This document shows, piece by piece, positions 1 to 5,305 of a stretch of DNA of 6,051 nt. Made by a program: the position numbers and the translations under genes. Under the pieces are notes generated by a model, which did no database searches, was not told the origin of the DNA, and saw only the letters and a program-made list of their open reading frames with translations. Numbering within the stretch: position 1 is the first letter of the stretch; each line of letters opens with the position of its first letter. Source of the DNA: Lachnospira sp. (GTDB taxonomy: Bacteria > Bacillota > Clostridia > Lachnospirales > Lachnospiraceae); contig JAGAJD010000151.1 of the NCBI GenBank assembly GCA_017626275.1, positions 1 to 6,051 of the forward strand. Reading direction: 5' to 3'.

Positions 1-417
1 GGTGGAATTAACCATATTAATTATTATGGTCAGACAATGGCGATGAAAGTTCCTGCATATACATTTATAAAAGCAGACGGCAAATGTGTTTCAGGTTATG
101 ATATGGCGGAGAAAAGAAAACTTGATTCTGATGAAACAGATTCAAAGTGGACAATCTGTGGCTCTTTATGTACGGTCGGTGACGTGATTGTGAAAAATCT
201 GCCGATTAACAATCCTGAGATTGGAGATTTGATACTATTTTATAACATAGGAGCATATTCTGTGACAGAGGGAATATATCTGTTTTTGAGCAGGAAAATG
301 CCTAAGATTGTTGCGTATTCAAAGGAGAGCAGTGCGGTTGTTTACAGGGAAGTGAAAGCGTCTGATGAAATTAATTCACGAATACAGGTTTTGACAGTTC
401 AGCCATGCCATTCATAA
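1..417 (+). CDS. PLP-dependent decarboxylase (Orn/DAP/Arg fold-type III family), C-terminal part; 5' end outside window
   Basis: The reading frame is open from base 1, so the first ATG inside it (base 37) is not the true start; 138 residues are visible. The opening GGINHINYYGQ resembles the Gly-Gly-x-His loop of alanine-racemase-fold decarboxylases. The C-terminal beta domain follows: GSLCTVGDV near visible residues 54-62 matches the conserved Cys segment of diaminopimelate/ornithine decarboxylases, and GDLILFYNIGAYS near 75-87 matches their GD-l-F-x-x-GAY motif, whose Tyr contacts PLP. Family knowledge: these enzymes remove the alpha-carboxylate of basic amino acids in the cytoplasm. The substrate cannot be told from this fragment. 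The next gene is a DltC-like carrier protein, which suggests a branch that loads an amino acid or amine on a carrier rather than lysine biosynthesis. The last residues (TVQPCHS) come from an inserted repeat element; without it the protein would end in VLDK. Confidence 0.8.
   Translation, partial: GGINHINYYGQTMAMKVPAYTFIKADGKCVSGYDMAEKRKLDSDETDSKWTICGSLCTVGDVIVKNLPINNPEIGDLILFYNIGAYSVTEGIYLFLSRKMPKIVAYSKESSAVVYREVKASDEINSRIQVLTVQPCHS
383..390. repeat. Left direct repeat (target-site duplication) of element A
   Basis: TACAGGTT is repeated exactly at 577-584. The identity can be extended by TTG to 11 bp; I chose 8 bp because it makes the element ends align with the four-end consensus and equals the length seen at the second element. 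Confidence 0.75.
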
Positions 418-576
418 TTTGCCCGGATATACATTATGACCAAAAAATTTTGATTTTGGCTGGCAAATTATTCATGTCGGGCGTCCGCCCTATAAAATTA
501 TATGTGCAATTTGCTCTCTGCAAGCAAGCTTTCTCGTTTAAATTGCACATATAATTTTGCATGGCTGAACTGTTAC
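391..576. mobile_element. MITE-like palindromic element A, inserted in the decarboxylase 3' end
   Basis: A non-coding element of about 186 bp. An outer stem pairs 394-408 with 559-573 (15 bp perfect; 17 bp counting one G-T pair). Inside it lie two hairpins: 414-423 with 462-471 (10 bp perfect), and 494-512 with 540-558 (19 bp perfect, 27-nt loop). A smaller GGGCG/CGCCC palindrome sits at 479-490. Exact copies of TACAGGTT lie directly outside at 383-390 and 577-584, and the match runs on to 11 bp (TACAGGTTTTG, 383-393 and 577-587). The ends TTGACAGTTCAG and, reversed, GTAACAGTTCAG match those of the second element at 952-1152. Excision down to one repeat copy gives CAG GTT TTG GAT AAA TAA, a natural stop for the upstream gene. 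No transposase is encoded, so any movement would need one supplied in trans. Confidence 0.8.
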
Positions 577-584
577 TACAGGTT
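577..584. repeat. Right direct repeat (target-site duplication) of element A
   Basis: Second copy of TACAGGTT. The bases that follow (TTG GAT AAA TAA, to 596) look like the original end of the decarboxylase gene, now cut off behind the element. Confidence 0.75.
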
Positions 585-606
585 TTGGATAAATAAAAAA
601 AGGTAC

Positions 607-635
607 TTGACGAACAGTATGATGTGTTGTATTTT
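607..635 (+). promoter_or_regulatory. Candidate sigma-A promoter for the carrier-protein gene
   Basis: TTGACG at 607-612 and TATTTT at 630-635 are separated by 17 bp, about 75 bp upstream of the ATG at 709. The -35 is good and the -10 weak. It lies downstream of element A, so it could keep the carrier-protein gene expressed if the element blocks read-through from the decarboxylase. No other gene is visible between 597 and 708. Confidence 0.4.
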
Positions 636-708
636 TATTTCGATATAGACAAGACAGAGTGTTCTTGCAAATTTTGAAAAGAATGAACAGAAAGGTAAGG
701 TTTTACAG

Positions 709-936
709 ATGGATCAGTTAATGGAAATTTTAACAGAGGTTAATGCAGATGTAGATTTTGAGACTTGCGATACACTTATTGATGACGGAATTCTTGATTC
801 TTTCGATATTGTATCAATCGTGGGAGAGTTAAACGATACTTTTGACATTGATATTACACCGGCTGACATTGTTCCGGAAAACTTCAACTCAGCAGAAGCA
901 ATGTGGGATATGATTCAGAGACTTCAGGAGCTTTAA
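709..936 (+). CDS. Acyl/aminoacyl carrier protein, DltC-like
   Basis: A 75-residue acidic protein with the size and helix pattern of acyl carrier proteins. The motif DDGILDSFDIVSI (residues 25-37) contains the DS-hydrophobic phosphopantetheine site, with Ser31 as the expected attachment residue. DSFD instead of the fatty-acid ACP motif DSLD, together with IDDGILDS, is more like D-alanyl carrier protein (DltC) and relatives. Family role: after 4'-phosphopantetheinylation such a protein carries an activated amino or acyl group from a cytoplasmic adenylating enzyme to a membrane MBOAT transferase. A ribosome site GGTAAGG ends 8 nt before the ATG. The upstream decarboxylase suggests a Dlt-like cluster whose other members lie outside the window. 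The gene is bracketed by two palindromic elements. A general ACP is less likely because fatty-acid genes are absent here. Confidence 0.85.
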   Translation: MDQLMEILTEVNADVDFETCDTLIDDGILDSFDIVSIVGELNDTFDIDITPADIVPENFNSAEAMWDMIQRLQEL

Positions 937-943
937 TATTCTT

Positions 944-951
944 CTTAGATA
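944..951. repeat. Left direct repeat (target-site duplication) of element B
   Basis: CTTAGATA lies directly before the terminal inverted repeat and recurs exactly at 1153-1160. It begins 7 bp after the stop codon of the carrier-protein gene. Confidence 0.75.
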
Positions 952-1152
952 GTTACTGTTCACACGGTATCTTGAATACAAGTGTGCATTCGTCGAGCTG
1001 GCTCGTAAGAATGCGCACTTGTATTCAAGATGCTGTGTAACAGGGTAACCTCCACCCATATAAGCAGTCTTAGCTGCACCAGCAGCGGGAAAGCGCGCCG
1101 TATAGGCGAGCGGGAGTGCGCATGTGGGTGGAGGTACCATGTGAACAGTAAC
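952..1152. mobile_element. MITE-like palindromic element B
   Basis: A non-coding element of 201 bp whose ends are perfect 13-bp inverted repeats, GTTACTGTTCACA at 952-964 and its complement at 1140-1152. Inside are two hairpins. The first pairs 967-991 with 1009-1033 (25 bp, two of them G-T pairs), and its loop carries CGAG/CTCG. The second pairs 1048-1061 with 1122-1135 (14 bp, one G-T) and contains small stems at 1064-1077 and 1096-1108. The flanks are exact 8-bp direct repeats. It is much richer in G+C than the neighbouring spacer. Architecture and end sequence match the element at 391-576, but the inner arms differ in sequence. It fills most of the 321-bp gap between the carrier-protein gene and the FliD-like gene. 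A long minus-strand frame across it is only a shadow. Confidence 0.8.
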
Positions 1153-1160
1153 CTTAGATA
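1153..1160. repeat. Right direct repeat (target-site duplication) of element B
   Basis: Second exact copy of CTTAGATA, directly after the right terminal inverted repeat. Confidence 0.75.
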
Positions 1161-1181
1161 CGGAATTGTGATAAATTTTAT

Positions 1182-1209
1182 TTGATATATTTAAAATGTG
1201 TGTTATAAT
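1182..1209 (+). promoter_or_regulatory. Extended -10 sigma-A promoter for the FliD-like gene
   Basis: TTGATA at 1182-1187, a 16-bp spacer and a perfect TATAAT at 1204-1209 preceded by TG (1201-1202), giving TGTTATAAT. The AT-rich sequence upstream could help as an UP element. The leader would be about 40 nt and ends in a very strong ribosome site (GGGAGGAGG, 1243-1251). This looks like a housekeeping promoter; I see no sigma-28 flagellar consensus. Confidence 0.7.
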
Positions 1210-1257
1210 AAATAATAAGATAGTGGTGTAGCAGATTAATAAGGGAGGAGGATTCAT

Positions 1258-2052
1258 ATGGCAGGAATTTCATTTTACAATTCAGATTCAATCGCAACGT
1301 TATTTTCATTTGGAAATAACAACAATAAGAATACGGGGATATTTGGAAAACAGAGCGTTAATGCATTTTCAGGGATTGATTTTTCAACATTATCGTCAAT
1401 AAGAAACGGTTCGTACAGTAGACTTCTGAAAGCGTACTATGCACAGGCTGATGATTCTTCCTCTAAAAATTCGGCTGCAAGCATTTATAAGGAAGATACA
1501 TCTAAGGATACTGCAGCACAGAAGCTTAATGCAGCAGCAGTAAGAGATGAAGCGTCTGATGTTGTTGATTCCGCTTCGGCATTAAGAAAAGATGCACTTT
1601 GGGAAAAGAAGAGTGTGACTGATGACCAGGGAAATACAACAAAAGAATATGACAAAGAAGCTATATATAAGGCTATATCGAAATTTGTTTCCGACTATAA
1701 TACGTTGGTTGAGAGTGCAGGCAAATCTGAAGATAACGGAGTATTAAGGACGGCATCTTCGATGGTCAGCTATACAAATGCGAATAAAGAGCTTTTGAAG
1801 GATATGGGAATTACAATAGGAAGTGACAATAAGCTTTCCATTGATCAGAAGAAATTTAAAGACAGCAGTATGACAGTTGCAAAATCAGCATTTTCAGGAA
1901 GCGGTTCATATGGACAGACGATTTCAAAGAATGCATCGTCAATCTATGCATCAGCATCAGCACAGGCTGCAAGGCTTGATTCTGCGACAACATATTCTAA
2001 TACCGGTAAATATTCATATATGACATCGGCAACATTTAATCAGTATTTGTAA
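1258..2052 (+). CDS. FliD-like (flagellar cap-like) protein of uncertain role
   Basis: A 264-residue protein rich in Ser, Ala, Asn and Lys, without any cysteine, without a signal peptide or membrane segment. Residues 1-60 include an Asn-rich stretch (20-25). Residues 65-115 are polar, with an Ala-rich probable helix. The most informative part is about 134-203: AISKFVSDYNTLVE followed by LLKDMGITIGSDNKLSIDQKKF, which matches the F-V-x-x-Y-N-x-L and L-G-I…G-x-L-x-ID pattern of the FliD C-terminal domain. The C-terminus (215-264) is Ser/Tyr/Ala-rich and helical. Lack of cysteine and of a Sec signal is typical of flagellar axial proteins exported by the type III apparatus. It is far shorter than usual FliD and no flagellar gene is nearby, so it may be a paralogue with another surface or cytoplasmic role. 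The start is supported by a strong ribosome site 6 nt upstream. Confidence 0.6.
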   Translation: MAGISFYNSDSIATLFSFGNNNNKNTGIFGKQSVNAFSGIDFSTLSSIRNGSYSRLLKAYYAQADDSSSKNSAASIYKEDTSKDTAAQKLNAAAVRDEASDVVDSASALRKDALWEKKSVTDDQGNTTKEYDKEAIYKAISKFVSDYNTLVESAGKSEDNGVLRTASSMVSYTNANKELLKDMGITIGSDNKLSIDQKKFKDSSMTVAKSAFSGSGSYGQTISKNASSIYASASAQAARLDSATTYSNTGKYSYMTSATFNQYL

Positions 2053-2065
2053 GTGGGATATGAAA

Positions 2066-2077
2066 GCAGCATGCTGC
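2066..2077. repeat. 12-bp perfect palindrome in the FliD-like/SEC-C spacer
   Basis: GCAGCATGCTGC lies 13 bp after the FliD-like stop codon. It is not followed by a T run, so it is not an obvious terminator. It could be a dyad operator or a small mRNA hairpin ahead of the SEC-C gene. Chance occurrence is possible. Confidence 0.35.
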
Positions 2078-2111
2078 GAATATAATTAATACATGAGAGG
2101 TAAATAATAGA

Positions 2112-2618
2112 ATGGCATTACTTGAAACTTGGAGAAAGTTAGCATACGAAACAGAGATGGATCAGAAGCAGGCGGCTGATTTCTGGAACAGTTATTTTAT
2201 ACAGGAGAAGGGCATTTATGAAAAGATCCTTGCAACTCCTGAAGAGCCTGTATCAGGTACGGTAAAGGAACTTGCAGACAGATTTGGTGTTGAAGTTCTG
2301 ATGATGACAGGATTTCTTGACGGAATTAATGACAGCTTGAAGGAAGCTAATCCAATCGAGACAATGCAAGAGGATACAGTTGTAAGTCTTGATTATGACA
2401 AAGAGAAGCTTTACTACAATATGGTAGGCTGTAAGGCAGACTGGCTGTATGAACTTCCACAGTGGGACAGCCTCCTTTCAGAAGAGAGAAGAAAAGAGCT
2501 TTACAAATCACAGAAGCTTTCCGGGACAGTTGTAAAGGACAAGAAAATCGGAAGGAATGATCCATGTCCTTGTGGAAGTGGTAAGAAGTACAAGAAATGC
2601 TGTGGTATGAATGCCTAG
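2112..2618 (+). CDS. SEC-C zinc-motif protein of unknown function
   Basis: A 168-residue soluble protein ending in a textbook SEC-C motif: [18 protein letters not shown] at 147-164, giving the zinc ligands Cys152, Cys154, Cys163 and Cys164 (C-x-C-x8-C-C). In SecA this motif binds zinc and SecB or the ribosome; in free-standing proteins its role is mostly unknown. The first 145 residues are mainly helical and acidic, and I cannot assign a domain beyond a resemblance to clostridial SEC-C proteins of similar length. The gene follows the FliD-like gene after 59 bp with no terminator between them, so co-transcription from the promoter at 1182 is likely; a good intrinsic terminator follows. The ribosome site is mediocre (GAGAGG ends 11 nt before the ATG). 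The other upstream ATG (2093) reaches a stop after four codons. Confidence 0.85.
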   Translation: MALLETWRKLAYETEMDQKQAADFWNSYFIQEKGIYEKILATPEEPVSGTVKELADRFGVEVLMMTGFLDGINDSLKEANPIETMQEDTVVSLDYDKEKLYYNMVGCKADWLYELPQWDSLLSEERRKELYKSQKLSGTVVKDKKIGRNDPCPCGSGKKYKKCCGMNA

Positions 2619-2635
2619 TGTATCTTAATAAGTGG

Positions 2636-2673
2636 ACGGGACTGTTGTGTTAAGCATCAGTTCCGTTTTTTTT
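2636..2673 (+). terminator. Intrinsic terminator after the SEC-C gene
   Basis: ACGGGACTG (2636-2644) pairs with CAGTTCCGT (2658-2666) in a 9-bp stem with one G-T pair and a 13-nt loop, followed directly by a run of T to 2673. It starts 17 bp after the stop codon and ends 28 bp before the next ATG. It separates the FliD-like/SEC-C unit from the methyltransferase/hslO unit. Confidence 0.85.
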
Positions 2674-2701
2674 AAGAATATAGTGCGAAAAAGGAGATAA
2701 A

Positions 2702-3448
2702 ATGGAAGCATATACAGGATTTGCGTATGTTTTTTACGAATATATTGATAAAAATCCTTATGAGGTGTGGTGTGAGTACCTTGTCGGACTGCTTAAAGAG
2801 CAGGGGATTGTTAAGGAAATGACGATTGCCGATTTGGGCTGTGGAACAGGAACGGTTACACAGCTTTTGACTGAGGCGGGCTATGACTGTGTCGGCATTG
2901 ATAATTCGTCTGATATGCTTACTATTGCAACTGAAAAGATGTATGAAAATGAATGTCAGATTATATACAGCTTACAGGACATGCGGGAATTTGAACTGCC
3001 GTATGAGACAGATGCGATGGTCAGCATTGCCGATTCGATGAATTATATTACAAGCAAAGATGATATTACAAAGGTCTTTAAATGTGTGAAGGCGGGTTTA
3101 AAGCAGGGCGGAGTTTTTATCTTTGATTTAAAGACGATACATTTTTTTAAGGACATTCTGGCAGATAATACTTATGCGGAGAACAGAGATGTTTCAGCGT
3201 TTATATGGGATAATTTCTATGATGAAGAGACGCGGAATAATGAATATGATTTAGCTGTTTTTATTCAGAACGAGGACGGCAGCTTTGACAGATTTGAGGA
3301 AAATCATTTTCAGCATGGTTTTACGCAGGAGGAGGTGCTGTCGGCGGCAGAAGCGGCAGGCTTAAAGGTGGAGGCTGTATATGACGCTTTTACGAAGGAA
3401 CCGCCTAAAGAGGACAGCGAAAGGCTTTATTATATATTAAGAAAATAA
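2702..3448 (+). CDS. Class I SAM-dependent methyltransferase, substrate unknown
   Basis: A 248-residue Rossmann-fold methyltransferase. Motif I is IADLGCGTG (residues 42-50), the glycine-rich SAM loop; the acidic end of strand 2 is GIDNS (65-69), where Asp67 would hold the SAM ribose; the motif near MVSIADSMNYI (about 105-115) corresponds to the post-II/IV region, and FIFDLKT follows a helix in the usual place of motif VI. It resembles the Methyltransf_25/11 family small-molecule or tRNA-type enzymes, but nothing in the C-terminal half (about 150-248, aromatic and acidic) fixes the substrate. A strong ribosome site (AAGGAG, 2691-2696) supports the start. It lies just behind a terminator, and only 19 bp before the ATG of hslO, so the two are probably one operon. 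I could not find a convincing promoter in the 28 bp between terminator and ATG. Confidence 0.85.
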   Translation: MEAYTGFAYVFYEYIDKNPYEVWCEYLVGLLKEQGIVKEMTIADLGCGTGTVTQLLTEAGYDCVGIDNSSDMLTIATEKMYENECQIIYSLQDMREFELPYETDAMVSIADSMNYITSKDDITKVFKCVKAGLKQGGVFIFDLKTIHFFKDILADNTYAENRDVSAFIWDNFYDEETRNNEYDLAVFIQNEDGSFDRFEENHFQHGFTQEEVLSAAEAAGLKVEAVYDAFTKEPPKEDSERLYYILRK

Positions 3449-3467
3449 CAGACAGGAGTAATTGGAA

Positions 3468-4346
3468 ATGAAAGATTATATTGTGCGGGCAATGGCAGCT
3501 AATGGACAGATTCGTGCGTTTGCAGCAACAACACGTGATACGGTTGAGGAGGCAAGAGCACGCCATAATATGAGTCCGATTGCTGCTACGGCGTTAGGAA
3601 GACTGCTTACAGGCGGCGCTATGATGGGTGCAATGATGAAGAGCGACGCAGATATTTTAACGATACAGATTAAAGGAAACGGTCCTATTGGACAGATGAC
3701 AGTGACTGCCGATCCTAAGGGAAATGTTAAGGGTTTTGTGAGTAATCCGGAGGTAATGCTTCCGCTTAAGGACGGAAAAATGGATATTGCAGGGGCAGTC
3801 GGAATCGGTGTGTTAAGCGTTATTAAGGATATTGGACTTAAAGAGCCATATGTCGGAGATACTATTCTTATCACAAGCGAAATTGCAGACGATCTGACGT
3901 ATTATTTTGCAACAAGCGAGCAGGTTCCGTCATCGGTAGGACTTGGCGTGCTTATGTCAAAGGATAATACAGTACGGGAAGCGGGCGGCTTTATTATTCA
4001 GCTTATGCCGGACGCAACAGAGGAACTGATAGACAAGCTTGAAAAAAGAATCAAAGAGATTACTTCTGTTACGGAAATGTTAGAGCAGGGGATGACGCCG
4101 GAGCAGATTCTTGAACATATTCTTGGGGATATGGATTTGGAAATTCTGGATACAATTCCTGCAAGATTTTACTGTAACTGTTCTAAGGACAGAGTGAGCA
4201 AGGCAGTTATGAGTATTGGAAAGAAAGATTTACAGGAAATGATTGACGATAACAAGCCGATAGAAGTAAACTGCCATTTCTGCAACAGCCACTATACATT
4301 TGATGTGGAAGAATTGCAGGAAATGCTTGCGGCTGTAAGCAGATAG
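3468..4346 (+). CDS. hslO: Redox-regulated chaperone Hsp33
   Basis: A 292-residue cytoplasmic holdase activated by oxidation. The N-terminal domain shows family hallmarks: an early R-A-M…R-A-F segment, RHNMSPIAATALGRLLTGGAMMG, then GPIGQMTVTAD and GNVKGFV. The C-terminal zinc switch is complete: Cys236-x-Cys238 (FYCNC) and Cys269-x-x-Cys272 (CHFC). In known Hsp33 these four cysteines bind zinc when reduced; oxidation to disulfides unfolds the linker and exposes client-binding surfaces. Length is normal for the family. I prefer the ATG at 3468 over an in-frame TTG at 3462: AGGAG (3454-3458) is 9 nt from the ATG but only 3 nt from the TTG. It is the second gene after the methyltransferase and converges with a small minus-strand gene whose stop is 7 bp away, with no clear terminator between them. 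Confidence 0.97.
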   Translation: MKDYIVRAMAANGQIRAFAATTRDTVEEARARHNMSPIAATALGRLLTGGAMMGAMMKSDADILTIQIKGNGPIGQMTVTADPKGNVKGFVSNPEVMLPLKDGKMDIAGAVGIGVLSVIKDIGLKEPYVGDTILITSEIADDLTYYFATSEQVPSSVGLGVLMSKDNTVREAGGFIIQLMPDATEELIDKLEKRIKEITSVTEMLEQGMTPEQILEHILGDMDLEILDTIPARFYCNCSKDRVSKAVMSIGKKDLQEMIDDNKPIEVNCHFCNSHYTFDVEELQEMLAAVSR

Positions 4347-4353
4347 GCATTGT

Positions 4354-4545
4354 TTAATCTTCCGGTGTGCAGTTTTTCAGATGAAATTCGTCATCGTGTT
4401 CAAGATGATAGAAGTAGCGCTCCATTTCCTCTTTTGAGGAAAAAGTGTCATCTGTAAATGCGTGCTGAGGATACATCATATTGGGCGGAATAAAGCCGAA
4501 TAAATCCTCACCGATGCCGGAACCGTTGGAGTTGTAATTATCCAT
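4354..4545 (-). CDS. Small acidic protein of unknown function (63 aa)
   Basis: I do not recognise this protein. It has an Asn/Gly/Ser start, a Pro/Met/aromatic middle (GFIPPNMMYP, 22-31), and an acidic, His- and Phe/Tyr-rich C-terminal helix with EEMERYFYHLEHDDEFH at about 39-55; one Cys near the end; no signal peptide or membrane segment. An ATG at 4557 exists, but GGAGG (minus strand, 4555-4551) lies 5 nt before the ATG at 4545, so the latter is the better start. It is the only coding-like frame in this gap, is not antisense to any gene, and has a good ribosome site, all of which support a real gene. It converges with hslO and is divergent from the shikimate-kinase-like gene. No clear promoter was seen. 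Confidence 0.6.
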   Translation of the reverse strand: MDNYNSNGSGIGEDLFGFIPPNMMYPQHAFTDDTFSSKEEMERYFYHLEHDDEFHLKNCTPED

Positions 4546-4574
4546 AAATACCTCCATTCTAAGAACACAAAATA

Positions 4575-4612
4575 ACAGGCTTTTTATGGCGTTGCAGGCA
4601 TAAATAGCCTGT
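4575..4612. repeat. Hairpin in the divergent spacer
   Basis: 4575-4581 (ACAGGCT) pairs with 4606-4612, then after one T-T mismatch 4583-4588 (TTTATG) pairs with 4599-4604, leaving a 10-nt loop: 13 pairs over 14 positions. It lies in the leader of the minus-strand small gene, where a T-rich stretch follows it, so it might act as an attenuator or a weak terminator; on the plus strand it is 70 bp before the shikimate-kinase-like gene. No direct repeats flank it, unlike the two mobile elements. Confidence 0.5.
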
Positions 4613-4682
4613 AATAGTAGTGTTACATAAAAAAGATTTGTTTATACCGGGAAAATCCTGTAAAAGATAATGGGTAGTAGAG

Positions 4683-5195
4683 ATGAAAGAAAATGTAAGA
4701 AATATTATACTGATAGGTATGCCGGGAAGCGGAAAGAGTACAATAGGTGTTGTGCTTGCAAAGCGTTTAGGTTTTCGTTTTATTGATTCGGATTTGGTAA
4801 TTCAGGAAAAATACGGAAAAACATTAGAGCGGCTTATCGATGAATATGGTGACAGGGGATTTATTCAGATAGAAAATGATGTCAACAAGTCAATTGAGGC
4901 GGAGCATACTGTAATTGCAACGGGAGGAAGCGTTGTATACGGAAGCGAGGCAATGCAGCACCTTAAATCAATAGGAACTGTTATTTATCTTGAGGTTTCA
5001 GAGGAAGAGTTAAGAGAGCGTCTTGGTGACTTAAAGGAACGCGGAGTTGTATCTAACGGAAAGAGCACTATTAAAGAAATTTTTTCAGACAGACGGGCAT
5101 TATATGAGAAGTATGCCGATATGGTATACTGCCAAAGGCATCGGCTGCTGAGGGATTCTGTCGAAGAGCTTTGCCGGATTATTTGTGATAAATAA
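4683..5195 (+). CDS. Shikimate kinase family protein, divergent active site
   Basis: A 170-residue P-loop kinase of shikimate-kinase size and order. Walker A is GMPGSGKST (12-20) and FIDSD (33-37) supplies the Asp residues near Mg2+ and shikimate. ATGGSVV (79-85) is the substrate/Walker-B region, ERGVV (119-123) the LID, and DRRALYEKYAD (136-146) the C-terminal substrate/adenine motif. True AroK phosphorylates the 3-hydroxyl of shikimate in the chorismate pathway. Two usual marks are altered: the FR-x-x-E motif is FIQIE here (Ile61 in place of the shikimate-binding Arg), and the GGG loop is GGS. Similar divergent members are, to my memory, common in Clostridia and usually annotated as aroK. 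They may have another substrate or modified binding, so I leave the symbol blank. The ribosome site is weak (GGGTAGTAGAG) and no clear promoter was found. No other aro gene is nearby. Confidence 0.8.
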   Translation: MKENVRNIILIGMPGSGKSTIGVVLAKRLGFRFIDSDLVIQEKYGKTLERLIDEYGDRGFIQIENDVNKSIEAEHTVIATGGSVVYGSEAMQHLKSIGTVIYLEVSEEELRERLGDLKERGVVSNGKSTIKEIFSDRRALYEKYADMVYCQRHRLLRDSVEELCRIICDK

Positions 5196-5199
5196 TGCG

Positions 5200-5227
5200 T
5201 TACAAATAGAGCAGATTATGCTATATT
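5200..5227 (+). promoter_or_regulatory. Candidate extended -10 promoter for the corA-like gene
   Basis: TTACAA at 5200-5205, a 16-bp spacer, and TATATT at 5222-5227 preceded by TG-C (5219-5221). Transcription would start near 5234, just before a hairpin at 5236-5260, leaving a leader of about 70 nt. Confidence 0.4.
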
Positions 5228-5235
5228 AATGGTGT

Positions 5236-5260
5236 CAGAGTCAAACAAAGTTTTACTCTG
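5236..5260 (+). promoter_or_regulatory. Leader hairpin upstream of the corA-like gene
   Basis: CAGAGT (5236-5241) pairs with ACTCTG (5255-5260) and, after a C-T mismatch, AAAC (5243-5246) pairs with GTTT (5250-5253) around an AAA loop. There is no T run after it. Placed at the predicted 5' end of the mRNA it could stabilise the transcript. It is far too small to be an M-box (ykoK) magnesium riboswitch. Confidence 0.4.
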
Positions 5261-5305
5261 TGATGATATGATAGTGCATATAAAATCAAGCGGAAGGAGA
5301 AAGCC

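Noticed and set aside
391..1152. CRISPR array or tandem repeat
   Set aside because: The repeats are inverted, not regularly spaced direct repeats, and no spacer pattern exists.
391..1152. Structured housekeeping ncRNA or riboswitch
   Set aside because: Exact flanking direct repeats and restoration of a reading frame on removal fit a mobile element better; a transcript role remains possible but is not shown.
889..1257. Minus-strand 122-codon open frame
   Set aside because: It lies across mobile element B and the tail of the carrier-protein gene. Its length comes from the palindromic, GC-richer element; it has no ribosome site and no recognisable domain.
2347..2565. Minus-strand 72-codon open frame
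   Set aside because: It is fully antisense to the SEC-C gene and shows no domain or ribosome site.
2674..2701. Promoter for the methyltransferase gene (TATAGT at 2679-2684)
   Set aside because: No suitable -35 at 16-18 bp, and transcription would start almost on the ribosome site.
3462..3464. TTG start for hslO
   Set aside because: It would be only 3 nt from AGGAG; the ATG at 3468 has normal spacing and gives the usual Hsp33 N-terminus.
3476..3874. Minus-strand 132-codon open frame
   Set aside because: It is fully inside hslO on the opposite strand, which is strongly recognised; a codon-bias shadow.
4425..4442. Hairpin behind hslO as its terminator
   Set aside because: The 7-bp stem with TTTT loop is followed by A-rich sequence on the plus strand, is about 80 bp past the stop, and lies within the minus-strand gene.
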